NCBI RefSeq assembly: GCF_901000735.1
Contig: NC_081543.1
Span: 25,253,515 to 25,317,514, forward strand
DNA length: 64,000 bases
From: Corylus avellana
Lineage: Eukaryota > Streptophyta > Magnoliopsida > Fagales > Betulaceae
Direction of reading: 5' to 3'
In this document: positions 1 through 11,187 of the stretch, piece after piece
How the letters are laid out: the number at the start of each line of letters is the position of its first letter
How positions within the stretch are numbered: the first letter of the stretch is position 1
Notes under the pieces: generated by a model
Database searches by the model: none
The model's input: the letters and a program-made list of their open reading frames with translations, nothing else
Told to the model about the DNA's origin: nothing
Program-made: the position numbers and the translations under genes

Positions 1-418
1 TCTGCTTTGTGTTTGAAAAAGGGGATCTGGGGCCTCCGCTTCGGATTCTCGAACACCGCCGATCCCATCAGAAAGAATGAAACTGAGGGAGAGAGAGAAA
101 AACGAAATGGAACGGAAAATCATCGGAGCGAAGAAAATCAAATCCAAAAAATTAAAAGAATCCAAAAAAATCAAATCTACCTCTTTTGGATTCTGAAAAT
201 CAAATCCAATAAAACGAAACAGAACCTTCGGAGGGAAGAAAATATGATGGAGAGAGAGAAAGTTTGTTTAATAAATTAAAAGAATAAAATAAAAATAATA
301 ATATTTTAATGTTATTGGGAATGATTAAGGGAAGCTATTGTGGTGTATTTTGACATAGGGAAGCAAAAAGTAGTTTGGATCCTTAAATTTAGGGAAAATG
401 ATGAGGAAGCTGCTGGGA
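1..418. other. unassigned repeat-like sequence at window start
   Basis: No gene is recognised. The stretch is purine-rich (many GAGA and GAAAA runs) and ends in GCTGCTGGGAATGCTCTAAG, a GGGAATGCTC-type ending that looks like the border of a DNA transposon or MITE. It has no counterpart next to the second copy of the following segment (26840 onward), so it is either an insertion into the hAT element whose end follows or the outer flank of the duplication. A 90-codon open frame at 7-279 is low-complexity (Lys/Asn/Glu) and not credible as a gene. Confidence 0.35.
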
Positions 419-842
419 ATGCTCTAAGGGTGGAGAACATCCATGCTTCTTTGTATTTTGGTATTTCCTGCACATTCTTTTCCATTTAATTTTTTATTCT
501 ATTTAATTCCTTGTAGATCTAATGCTCAAGCAGCTCAACAAAAGAAGCATGTTGGTTGCTCAAATGGCTTTTCTTAGTTTTCTACATATTTTTTCGGGTC
601 GGGTCAGGTCAGGTCGAATTACCTGTTTAACGCATGGGTCGTGTCGGGTCGTGCTTACCCGATCTTACCCAGTAATGTTAAACGGGTCATGTCGGGTTAC
701 TCGGGTATTTTCCGTGTCATAATCGTGTCAAACCCGTTAACCTGATTAGCTAAACGGGTCATGTTTGTGTCTTGGGTAATCAGGTCGCGGGTCTTAGCGG
801 GTCTTAATCGGGTCTACCCGATTACCCGAATTGCCACCCCTA
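419..842 (+). mobile_element. hAT transposon 3' end, copy A1
   Basis: Matches the last 420 bp of the complete hAT element at 22009-27264, including the subterminal run of CGGGTC/GACCCG motifs (590-830) and the terminal CAATTCGG-type inverted repeat ending in CCCCTA at 842. The target copy CTTTTATG follows directly. The transposase part is absent: unrelated sequence lies to its left. Confidence 0.85.
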
Positions 843-2773
843 CTTTTATGCATGTCTATATATTAAGGTATAGCATGAATCCCTTGTAAAGATGATGGTA
901 TGTATAGTATTTTAGCTACTTTGATGATCCTTGGTACATGCTCTGGTTGTTATGATTAATGTTTATAGAACCTTATATTTTTCGTTGTTTAGTATCCTTT
1001 GTTTTCGAGGAGCAAAGGTCCCTGAGTCTTGTTCGGAGTGGAATAAGGCTAGGAGACGAACCGTGGAGTTAATTACCAGTTAATTAATTTTTGGGGCGTT
1101 ACACAATGGGTTTTTCTTAGAGTCCTTGCGGTGGGTTTTTATGAGTCCCTCAACTGGAGCAGCGAATCGGAGACAACATCTGCCTGGGTGGTGGTGCAAC
1201 GGTGGGGAACGACTTGGGCAAGGCGATGTGGTCCAATTTTGGGTGGTGGGCTGGGCAATGCGGTGCGGGTGGGGTTATCAATGGGCGGTGGGTTGGTGTG
1301 TTGGAGAAAGAATGAGAAAGGAGAAAGAATGGGTTTGATGTTTGTGTGAGAAAAGCAGAGTGAGAAAGGGGAAAAAATGGGTTTCACACGTTGGGTTTCA
1401 CAATAGATGAGTATAATCTGATACATTCAAGACTTTTTTCTAATTTGCTCTAATCTAATTTGGCATTCATTTAGTGGTGGGCACAAAAGCCACCTTTTGT
1501 GCACCATCCACACACATGAAGGGGCACTCCTTTTAAAAACGCAGATTATTCTTACGAAATCACAATCTCAAATGCACCCTTAGTCTCTTTATGTTGCTGT
1601 ATTTTGTATTTGTAGTGGAGATTTTTACTACCAGAAATAGTACTCCTTCATCGGTTCCTGCTTCAGATTTTGATAGTGCATTTCCTATTTTAGCTACCTT
1701 TGGTGGTTATTACAATCTCCTAGTGTGGGTTCAAAAGGGTTACGTGCTCCTTTTTATGTCCATTTTATTTTAGTAACCGCTTTAGGCGGTCCTTTAGAGA
1801 GGACCAGACCATTTGTTTGACCTATTTCCTACTACTTGTTTGTATTTCTATATTGTTTCCATATATTAATTCTTTGTAACACTTTTCCCAATTTGCTTTG
1901 AAAAAAACAAAAAAAGTCATTGGCTCACACCCCAAATCCTACGTCCTCATAACGTCACACCGTTTTCACAGAGCTGTTTTTTTTTTTCCTTCTTTTAAGA
2001 AAAAAAAAAAAAAAAATTAGGCCAAGGAAACTAATTGTGATTATCTTACCTAAGTGTGATCATAGTAACACCTACCTGTTGCTGTTGGGAGCCCCACAGG
2101 AGGGGTGTAGACCGCAAGCCTCTATTAAACAGCAAATCGTTTTCACAGCAACGACATAAACCTCGGAATAGGATCCTCTCCAGTCTATAATGGACTAAAG
2201 AATATCCAGTTCATGGCTAGAATTTCTTTTTAGAAATTCTAGAGCTTCAAATAGGACACATATCCCACTACAAAAAAAGTAATATTTCAGATTAAAAAAA
2301 TAATAATAATTTAATTAAAAAAATAAGGAGTGGCTGGCCTCCCCATCTTGGTCATATGGGGTGGTCCGGCCACCCCCAATGGGATGACCAGTCACCCCTT
2401 AATTTTTTATAATTTTTTAAAAAAAATATATAAAATTTTATTATTTTTTTTATTAATGAGATAGATGTTCTATTTATGATCTTAAAATCTCTTTAAAAAA
2501 ACTCTGCTCATTAACTAAATATTCTCCGATCTACGATCCAAAATTAACCGAAGAAGATCCTCTTCCATAAACCTCCCACGTCGAGCCTGGGCAAATAAAA
2601 ACAAACGAAGTCCTTTTTAATCCGGGAGATTCCGATCTGTTCGTTGCAGAAATTTTCTACGCAGATATTTATATATCATATGACACCCAAAACGCCTTCG
2701 TTTCGAGCTATTCGCTTTCAGCTTTTCAGAGACGGAGAAAGGACTTGAGGAAGACTGGAAGAGCAAAGCAGCC

Positions 2774-2906
2774 ATGGTACGTGTTCGACTTTCGCTTCAA
2801 AACCAATTCGTTGTTTGCCATTTTCTTTGCTTAGTGTCGTATTTATCGTCTAATTAAGTTTTTATTATATCTAATGAGTTCAAACCAATTGATCGATTTT
2901 CTTTTT
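2774..2906 (+). pseudogene. orphan KUP start exon and intron-1 start
   Basis: The start codon 2774-2776 is followed at once by a GTACGT splice donor, exactly as in the complete transporter at 29340. The 5' leader (about 2640-2773), the TATA-like stretch near 2665 and 130 bp of intron 1 are nearly identical to that gene. Sequence then enters the N gap, and no transporter exon appears after it. It is a promoter plus a Met-only exon without a body: a truncated duplicate or an unmerged haplotype copy. Confidence 0.75.
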
Positions 2907-3006
2907 NNNNNNNNNNNNNNNNNNNNNNNNNNNNNNNNNNNNNNNNNNNNNNNNNNNNNNNNNNNNNNNNNNNNNNNNNNNNNNNNNNNNNNNNNNNNNN
3001 NNNNNN
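2907..3006. other. assembly gap, 100 N
   Basis: Exactly 100 N, the usual placeholder for a gap of unknown length. It falls at the right end of duplicated copy A1. Confidence 0.98.
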
Positions 3007-3129
3007 AAAATACTAAGATGTGTACAGAATCTGAATTTGAATCCAATCCGAAATCTTATCCATTCTGATCTTTGATCCAATTTAACCTTTTTCTTGGATT
3101 TGGTTAAACTTAACCGCATCATCTAGGTC

Positions 3130-3309
3130 TTCTCAAAGTATGCTTTCTTCCAAACTTTTCATTTTTCCCATTAAAGCTGTAGTTTTTCTTCAATGACCTA
3201 CAAAATACTAAAAACACAAAACTAATACAAAACATTAAATAACGACACAACTAAAAGATTAACTAATGTAAATAAAAGGGTCCAAATATGAAATATTTGG
3301 CACTTATCA
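3130..3309 (-). mobile_element. LTR terminal fragment, gag-only element family
   Basis: Resembles the outer end of the LTRs at 16720-16891 and 9120-9237: TTCAATGACCTACAAAA, then a run leading to ATATTTGGCACTTATCA. In minus orientation this is the LTR start (TGATAAGTGCC). It abuts the last 16 bp of a gypsy 5' LTR, so it marks another insertion there, truncated by the N gap. Confidence 0.6.
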
Positions 3310-3490
3310 GCTGTGGGCTGCATCACCTGGTATCAGAGCTCAATTACTTTCCACGAATGGGAAGGAGTGACCGTTGTGTAGACATGACAAGATGCATGTG
3401 CGCACGGAGACAGCCCGTAAGGAGCAACCGGCAATTCGCTTGTGGCACATGAGTGGTGGGCCAAACGGTTGTCGTCGCCAACCAAGACTG
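3310..3490 (+). mobile_element. gypsy element 5' LTR tail, primer binding site and leader
   Basis: 3310-3325 ends in GCTGCATCA, the same ending as the LTR at 10710-11187. Two bases later comes TGGTATCAGAGCTC (from 3328), the standard primer binding site complementary to initiator tRNA-Met. The leader runs to 3490, where a minus-strand LTR element is inserted; the gag region resumes at 9238. Confidence 0.75.
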
Positions 3491-4831
3491 TGTTGTTACA
3501 AATATCTACCTAAATTAATAGGCAAATAATTGTATGTTTTACCCGCAAGTGCACAAGGTCAACATAGTAGTATATGATGCAAGTATGGGGTCATTCCCAT
3601 GAAGATTGCTAAATTTTGCTTAAAATAAATTCCTTAAGTAAAACAAAATAAAGATTGAATTTTGATTTGATAATACTAAAAAGCCAGAGCTTTGATATCC
3701 ACTACTAATTATATTTAGATAATATAACAAAATGCCAATGTTTTGATCATGTTATGCATATCTAATATTTGTCAACCTAAGGGCATGAGTGTATACTCCT
3801 TAAGCTATAGATTTCCCTAAGCAACGAGTTAGGCATGAATGTATACTCTAACTCTTTTCTTTCTCAAAAGATTTAGCATCATGTATACTAAGTTGTTCTT
3901 TAGGAAAGCATAATTCTGTGGAAATCGACAAACACATGAGGCCTAGGACATGGGTGTATACTCCTGGTTCCCCATGTTGATTAACCCAAGAACCCGGTGT
4001 GAATTTCTTTTGTTACTTTTATTAAACCTAGGACTCGGTCATCCAAATTGATTTAATTAACTAGTCCATACCATATGCATACATTGATCAGGCACACACA
4101 TATAAGGAATTCATGAAAGCAGGAATTAATCAAGTTAAATATCACAACATGATCATCACAAAGGCCCCAATATTGAATATTAACTAAACATAACTAGGGC
4201 TTCAATCTAGCCCTACTAAATAAATTAGTTACACATAAGTTTGATGTTAAACAACTTCATAAAATAAAAAGGAAGGAAAAGATTAAACCCGAATCCTGAA
4301 CTTGAAGATCTCCAATTCGTCTCCTTAGAAATTGTGTATCTATTCTAGAGCTCTAAGGGTCGATTTATAAGCCTTAGGTACTCTAGAAACCCAAAAATCG
4401 TAGGGTTTGAGCCCTAGTTCGCACAAAGTTACAAAACCCTAAAAATTGCACTTTCCATATCAAGCCTGGTGGCTGACTTGCTCATCACGCATAGGTGCAC
4501 TTGATCTCAACCTGTGTGCAATCGATCACAGGACTGCGATCGATCTTGTTGTGCTGGGCGCTCAATCGCATGTGCCTTGCGCTTGTGGCCCTCGCCTATA
4601 GTGTGCTCGATCACAGCTCCCCTGCGATCGATCGCACTACCAGAGCCTCTAATTTTCCCAAAATAGCTCTTTTGAGTCCAAAACTTCTGAGATTGCTTTT
4701 TTTTTTTCTTCCAATGACCTACAAAAATAAGGAAAACACATAAAAGAACTAAAATGGCATAAATTAACCAAAACTAAAGGATTAACACATGTAAGTTAAG
4801 GGCTAAAATATGAATATTTCAGCACTTAACA
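3491..4831 (-). repeat. 3' LTR of gag-only retrotransposon, element 1
   Basis: 1341 bp, bounded by TGTTG...TTAACA and about 92% identical by eye to its partner at 7905-9237, so the insertion is not recent. On the minus strand it reads U3 with a CGATCG-palindrome cluster (4505-4645), a TATA box (TTATAAATCG, near 4360), then a transcribed part with four GTATAC units starting at 3791, 3841, 3883 and 3956. A polypurine-type tract (GTAAGTTTGAGGGTA on the minus strand, 4832-4846) adjoins it. I found no convincing 5-bp target duplication. Confidence 0.88.
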
Positions 4832-6226
4832 TACCCTCAAACTTACATATTGCTAGTCCTTTAGCAATACAAAACTAAAGACAAAATGGAAACAAAAAAA
4901 AACAAAAAGATAAATCCATCTTTCGTGGGATGTACGATTGCATTTTGCGTATGCAACAAGCCTTTTAAACCACTAGGATTTCCTTAGAGGACGAGTGAAG
5001 TCTCGTGAGGGTTTTCCAAAAATGTTACCCACAAACATCATGCACAGTTCATGTTATTCCAAAAATTAAAGTATCATTTCAAGATCATGATTTTCATTCA
5101 TTAGCAAACTTAAAAAGATTAACTCCATCTTCTTAATGAATTGGAATCTCAAAGTTCAATTACTTACAAAGGACATGCTAAAACATCACAAGTTTGAAAA
5201 TAGTGTAAAATGAACTAGCACAAAATTATGAGGCTTCCAAGTATTTCCAATGTGCAATGTCTCCACATCTCAAAGTTCACTGAAATCCCTATTAGAATGA
5301 ACAACAATGGCATATTTCGTTTTCTTTTTTTTTTCTTTTTCTTTTTCATCAGGTTGTGCAATGTTTGGTTCCCTTAAGCTTTCTAATTGACCCATGTAAC
5401 AAGTGTTAAGTCAATGACTCCCAAACCAGATGGTTTTAGGGCATTAGGTGTAAAATACCCCTAAGGACCTCCTAACTCGAGTCAAAAAGGCTACGAAACA
5501 AAACTAACCATGACATTAATCAAATCAAAATTCTTTACCTTTTAACGTGAACACTCAATGCTTTGAGGTAAGAGGTCCAGTTACTTAGTGAAAAGCTTAT
5601 CAATGATCATTTTTTTTTTATCACATATATATATGCCAAAGTATTCATCTAATAAATCATCCAATTTCACCCAAGACTTAGAAACACTCGCATCAAATTT
5701 TCTTGTCATACCCCACAAATTGTGTGCTAATGTGCTTGTGTGATCAGATCAAATATGTGATTTCTCAATTGTCCTAAGCAAGTAACCAAACTAACAAATT
5801 CTCTCATCAGATGATGTGTTCAAAATTTTAAGCTCACCAATGAAATCAAATCACATTTTTTTTTAGATTAGCCACAATTTGAAGGCAAACATGAACATGC
5901 AATTTTTTTTTTTTTTTTTTTCAAATAACATGAAATTGGGACAAAGTGTGTGTAGACAACATGTGTTCCCATACCCCTAAACTTAAATGACACATTGTCC
6001 CCAATGTGTCTAAAACAAGGAAAGAATTTACCTAGGAGATGGATGAACTGTTTGGAATTGAAGCACATTTGTCCCTGCAACACACTAAAGTAACAAAGGA
6101 AAACAAAAACAAAATAAAAAATAAAAATAAAACAAAATATAATAAAAATAAAACAAACAAACAAAATAAAATGGATATGCTGTGGGGTGTCTCCCATGAG
6201 CGCTAAGTGTAACATCTTCAGCCAGA

Positions 6227-7609
6227 CTATGGCATTTTAAACTTAAAGCACCAATTTTTCCGTCTCTTGCACCAAAGGGAATGAATCTTTTCTGTTGCAA
6301 GGTGCTTCCGAATGTCTATAGATCGGGGAGGGCCACTTTGAGTTTTCTCGAACAATTTCTCATCTGGGAGGGAATCATGAACTGGAATAAAGTAGGAAGA
6401 AAACTCAGGGAGCTTCTCTATCTTGATGTCCTCAATTTGCTCATGTGATAGCTCTAATAGACTTCTCTCTTGGCCTCTTGGTGTTTCAGGAATAAGAGCT
6501 AATGGTGAAAAAATCTTAGTGCTTTCTTCTTTTTCCTGATGTGGCTCCTGTAGAACTTCGATTTGCTCCTCCTTCCCCTCTTCCACTTGATTTTCAGCCA
6601 CCTCTTCACTCCTCAATGTGACAACATGCTCATGATAGTAGGTGCACTCTTCCTCCATGTAGTGCTCATTAGGATTGGCCACCAACTGACTTTGACACTC
6701 TTCTTCTTTGAGGATGTCTGATATTTGCTTGAGATGAGCCTCCATCCTTTCAAATGATTGCATGTGGGAGTTCTCCCTTCTTTCAAATGATCGATTTCTT
6801 TCCTCCATTTGGCTAAGATAAGTAGAGATTATTTATTCTAAGCTGGCATGCGCTTCTTCTAAGGCAAGACTCACTTCTTCTAAGGCAGACCTTTTTGGAG
6901 GAGGTGGTTATTCTTGGTATTGTTGAGGCCAATCGATGGGAGATGGCTCTTCTTCATGAGCTTCTATCTTGAAAATGGATTGCCACAGACTGGGGCTAAG
7001 ATAGGAATATGAATGATCATAGAATTGTGGAGATGACTCTTCTTCATAATAGCAGATACTCTCTTCCTCCATATAGTGTCCATGAGGAGTGGTAACTGAC
7101 TGACTTTGGTGCTCTTCATTTTTTAGAAAATTTGTTCTTTGTGTACAATGGGCCTTCGTCCTTTCAACTGATTTCAAATGAGAGTTCTTCATCTCCTCAA
7201 TTGCTGAACTGATTAGAGCTAATGTATCTTCAGAAAACTCAAGGGGAGGTGGTTTAGCCTGATATTGCTGTTGCGGAGTAGATTGAGAGGAGTATGCATG
7301 ATCATAAAATTGCTGATATGAGTGATGTTAAAGTCCATGAGCTTGTGGAGCATGAATTCTGGGAGCTTGAGCTTGCCATGAGAGATTGGATTGTTGGCTC
7401 CATGATGGGTAACAGGAATCAAAATAGAGATCTTTCCCCGATCTAGAGAATGATGTGTTCATGTACCCATAAGATTGGTTAGAAGTTTGTCTCACTGTAG
7501 AACATTCTCTAACATGGTGACAAGGGTCGTGGCAACATGAACATAGTCTACGAGGTGTCGGAATGCCACCCCACATGTGTGAAAACAAAAAAAAAGAAAA
7601 AAAAAACAA
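6227..7609 (-). pseudogene. gag-like protein with zinc knuckle and repeated coiled-coil module
   Basis: Broken into segments (7609-7328, 7422-7219, 7192-6908, 6808-6227) by frameshifts and stops. Near the start is a CCHC zinc knuckle, CSCCHDPCHHVREC (C-x2-C-x4-H-x4-C), the nucleic-acid-binding motif of retroelement nucleocapsids. It is followed by an aromatic/Ser-rich stretch with WSQQSNLSWQAQA, then two copies of a charged, helical module ending in HYMEEE (7192-6980 and 6765-6610), then a Glu-rich tail. A homologous, also broken frame lies at 17945-19141. Having the knuckle before the helical part differs from the usual gag order. Function beyond RNA packaging is not inferable. Confidence 0.65.
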
Positions 7610-7880
7610 AAAGAAGTTAAAATTAAAAGGGAAATAAAAACAAAATTAAAAATAAAAACTTACTAATATACAGACTCGAATGACCCAGTATGAAACAAAA
7701 GAAAAAAAAAATCAAATCTATAATTAGTGCAGTAACTATGCTGCTCTTTAGATGTGCGCTTAATCACCCTGAGTGCCCAACCTCCAGAGGCAGAACAGGA
7801 ACTCCGAGAAAAAGTAGAAAAATAGAACAATTTAAACCAAAAATGAACTAAGGAAAATAATTCCAAACAAAATCAAACAA

Positions 7881-7898
7881 TCCCCGGCAACGGCGCCA
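7881..7898 (-). promoter_or_regulatory. tRNA-Asp-type primer binding site, element 1
   Basis: On the minus strand reads TGGCGCCGTTGCCGGGGA, complementary to the 3' end of tRNA-Asp as in Athila/Tat-type gypsy elements. It lies 6 bp inside the 5' LTR and sets the element's orientation. Confidence 0.9.
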
Positions 7899-7904
7899 AA
7901 AACT

Positions 7905-9237
7905 TGTTGTTACAAATATTTACGCCAATTAATAGGCAAATAATTGTATGTTTTACCAACAAGTGCACAAGGTCAACATAGTAGTATATGATGCAAGTAC
8001 GGGGTCATTCCCACGATGATTGCTACTTAAAATAAATTCCCTAAGTAAAACAAAACAAATATTGAATTTCGATTTGATAATAATAAAAAGGTAGGGCTTT
8101 GATATCGACCACTAATTATATTTAGATAATATAACAATATGCCAATGTTTTGATCATGTTTTGTATATCTAATGTTTGTCAACCTAAGGGCATGGGTGTA
8201 TACTCCTTAAGCTATAGATTTTCCTAAGCAACAAGTTAGGCATTGGTGTATACTCTAACTCTTTTATTTCTTAAAGGATTTAGCATGGTGTATACTAAGT
8301 TGTTCTTTAAGAAAGCATAATTCTATGGAAATCGACAAACACATGAGACCTAGGGCATGGGTGTATACTCCCGGTTCCCCATGTTGATTAACCCAAGAAC
8401 CAGGTATAAATTTCTTTTGTTACTTTTATTAAACCTGGGACTCGGTCATCCAAATTGATTTAACTAACTAGTCCATACTACATGCATATGTTGATCAGGC
8501 ACACACATACGAGAAATTCATGAAAGTAGGAATTAAACAAGTTAAATATCACAACATGATCATCACAGAGGCCCCAATATTGAATATTAACTAAACATAA
8601 CGAGGGCTTCAATCTAGCCCTACTAAATAAATTAGTTACACATAAGTTTGATGTTAAACATCTTCATAAAATAAAAAGAAAGGAAAAGAATAAACCCGAA
8701 TCTTGAACTTGAGCAGCTCCAATTGTTCTCCTTCGAAATTGTGTGTCTATTTTAGAGATTTAAGGGTCTATTTATAAGCCTTAGGAATACTCTAGAAACC
8801 CTAAAAATTGTAGGGTTTGAGCCCTAGTTTGCACAAAGTTACAAAACCCTAGAAATTGCACTTTCCATATCAAGGCTGGCGGCTGACTTACTCATCACGC
8901 ACGGGTGTGCTCGTCGCAGCCCGTGTGGGATCGATCGTAGGACTGCGATTGATCCTGTTGTGCTGGACGCTCGATTGCATATGCCTTGCGCTTGTGGTCT
9001 TTGCCTGTAGTGCACTCAATTGTAGCTCCCCTGCGATCGATCGCACTACCAGAGCCTCCAATTTTTCCAAAATAGCTCTTTTGGGTCCAAAACTTCTAAG
9101 ATTGCTTCTTTTTCTTCCAAGGACCTACAAAAATAAGGAAAACACATAAAAGAACTAAAATGGCATAAATTAACCAAAACTAAAGAATTAACACATGTAA
9201 GTTAAGGGCTAAAATATGAATATTTGAGCACTTAACA
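7905..9237 (-). repeat. 5' LTR of gag-only retrotransposon, element 1
   Basis: 1333 bp, TGTTG...TTAACA. Minus-strand order: U3 with CGATCG-palindrome cluster (8925-9055), TATA box (CTTATAAATAGACC, near 8770-8783), then GTATAC units starting at 8198, 8248, 8290 and 8363, then the LTR end next to the primer binding site. Several CGATCG copies have decayed by C-to-T or G-to-A changes at CpG, as expected for a methylated repeat. Confidence 0.88.
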
Positions 9238-10709
9238 GCTGCAATTCGCAGAGGCGGAAGGCAAATCTATCGCTGAACATTGGCAACACAAGGAGGATCA
9301 ACTCAGGGCTATGAGGGATCAAATTGAAGGCCTCACTACCCAAGTATCCGACTGGTGTGGTCAACTTGGGAATGGATCCAAAAACCCTTTTGCAAAGCGC
9401 AGAATGTACGGACGTCAGCACCTTGCACAAGCTCATGCCAATACGTGGGTGAACGGGTTCAAACTCAATATTTCAGAATTCTACGGGGATCTACAACCCG
9501 AAGAATTTATGGATTGTGTGTTGGCTGTTGAAGAGGTTCTTTGACTTCAAAGGGGTGCCCGATGAACGACGAGTCTCTTTGGTAGTACGCACATTCCGAG
9601 GAAAAGTTACTGCGTGGTAGTAACAACTGAAGCAAAATAGGGTGCGGCAAGGCAAATTGAAGATCAATAGTTGGGAGACACTATTGAAATACATGCGAGT
9701 CGCCTTCTTGCCCCATAAGTATACCATGGGCCAAAAATCACAGAATTAGAGACAATGGTCTATGGCTGTGACAAGAAAAATAGAAAATTCCTACAAAAAA
9801 AAAGGTGTTTGGGGAAACATGGGATGAGGTGGAGAGTCCACGACAGGCCAATTTGACCTTTACTCGCCAACCTCAAATCCATCTATCCAATCTATATGTG
9901 AAGGGGCAAGGTGAGTCCGTTGATGAGGAGTTCCTAGAATCTAAGATCCTTAATGAAGAGTTTGAGTATGATGATGTTGAAGATCCTTCACAAGGGTTCG
10001 TGGATTGGGATTCCCCACCAACCTATGATGACGATGTTGATGAGGAAGATCCCATTAAAAGACCTTTGCCATCTGACCTAGAGGAAGAGTACGAAGAAGA
10101 AGGGTCTTCTCCTATGTTTGACGGCATGATGACCAATTGGAAGAGGAAGAGTACGAAGAAGATGAGTTTTCTCCAATGTTTGGCGGCCTCTACCCTGAAG
10201 AAGGTGACCAATTGGAAGAGGAAGGGCCCACAGATGACATTGCCGATTATGAAGAGGATAACATCGCCGATTATGAAGAGGTTGATGAAGACTTTTCAAG
10301 TGAAGTGCCTAATTCTAATGGTGAAAAGGGTGATTATGTTGATTTCCTTGGTGTTTAAGATATTTTAAATTCTCCTAACAATGATTACAGTGAGTTTTAT
10401 GCGGACGAGGAAAATTATATATTCACAAGGGAAACAATGGTTGATCCATTCTTGAGTATTTTCATGGCACGTGGAAGGGAAAATGAATGAGAGAAGTACG
10501 GCAAATCCGAAGAAGTATGAAGTGGTATGTTGGGCTTTCCAGACAAACATTGAGGTATGTCGATGATGAAGAGTTTCACATTTATTGTGGGGTGTTGTCT
10601 TGTCTTAACCTTGAGGAACGGCGAGTAAAATGAGTTAATTGGACATCCGAAGGGACCGTGGGAAGAACCAGCCCAATTCGAGGACAAATTCTCTCCAACG
10701 TGGGGAGAA
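9238..10709 (+). pseudogene. gypsy gag remnant and acidic spacer, pol deleted
   Basis: Continues the element begun at 3310. 9311-9730 encodes a retrotransposon gag core (helical stretch with QVSDWCGQLG, then the FDFKGVPDERR and INSWETLLKYMR stretches typical of plant gypsy gag), broken by a stop after residue 77 and a frameshift near 9540. 9805-10370 is an Asp/Glu-rich spacer with a roughly 60-bp internal duplication (10078-10220). The protease-to-integrase region is missing; sequence passes to the 3' end and a purine tract before the LTR. A nonfunctional deletion derivative. Confidence 0.75.
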
Positions 10710-11187
10710 TGATGCAGATCAGATAGCCGAACAGTAGCCCCCGTTCGAACCAGTCTAGTACTACGCTCGTTACCTATGACTGCGATCGAGCGCACCCTTC
10801 TCTAGTACTACGATCGATCGCCCTTATGCCTGCGATCAAGCGCACACAGGGCACTTATGTTAATTTTCCGCATTTTTATTACGTAAACTGACTTTATTTA
10901 ATTGTTTTAGTAGGATTAGGGTTTTGGGAGTCAATATTCTATGTTTTATTAGTATTAGGAGTCTTGGAGGCTATAAATATATGCTTATGGCCTCTAGAAA
11001 ATTGGTTGTTGTTTTGATTAATGAGAATACTCAGAGTTGAATTTATTCACCTTTTCCTTCAAAACCTAGAGAGTATCTAGCTTTTTAAGAAGAATTCTTA
11101 GATCATTGATAGACTCAAGATCTAGAATTACCTATCCGTTCTCTTATTTTTGTTCTTCGCTGCAACTCACCAAGTCGAGCTGCATCA
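10710..11187 (+). repeat. gypsy 3' LTR
   Basis: 478 bp with matching inverted ends TGATGCAG and CTGCATCA. A GGGGAG tract precedes it. A TATA box (CTATAAATATATGC) lies at about 10970, with a cluster of CGATCGAGCGC-type palindromes 125-200 bp upstream (10775-10850). The ending GCTGCATCA matches the 5' LTR tail at 3317-3325, so the two bracket the same element. Confidence 0.85.

Larger units (their letters stand above)
419..2906 (+). repeat. duplicated segment, copy A1 (hAT end, LTR end, KUP promoter and first exon)
   Basis: Collinear with 26840-29472 at roughly 95-97% by eye. In order it contains the 3' end of an hAT transposon (419-842), its target-site copy CTTTTATG (843-850), the terminus of a gypsy LTR ending GGGGCGTTACA (about 1101), and the upstream region and first exon of the KUP transporter. 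Copy A2 has about 115 bp more in the GTGGCCGG-type repeat near 28790-28970, and A1 has small indels elsewhere. A1 stops at the N gap, so whether transporter exons once followed cannot be seen. Confidence 0.9.
4832..7904 (-). mobile_element. internal region of gag-only (TR-GAG/LARD-like) element 1
   Basis: About 3.1 kb between the two LTRs, read on the minus strand from the primer binding site (7881-7898) to the polypurine tract. Only one degenerate coding region (6227-7609) is visible. No protease, reverse transcriptase, RNase H or integrase motif can be found, so the element would depend on enzymes from elsewhere. The 2.2 kb before the 3' LTR is noncoding and T/A-rich. The same layout and sequence recur at 16892-19505. 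Confidence 0.8.

Noticed and set aside
3486..9242. Five-base target duplication for gag-only element 1
   Set aside because: The flanks GACTG and GCTGC do not match, so I make no claim beyond the LTR boundaries.
9805..10368. Acidic 187-codon frame as a host nuclear protein
   Set aside because: It lies between gypsy gag and the 3' LTR and matches the acidic spacer seen in such elements.
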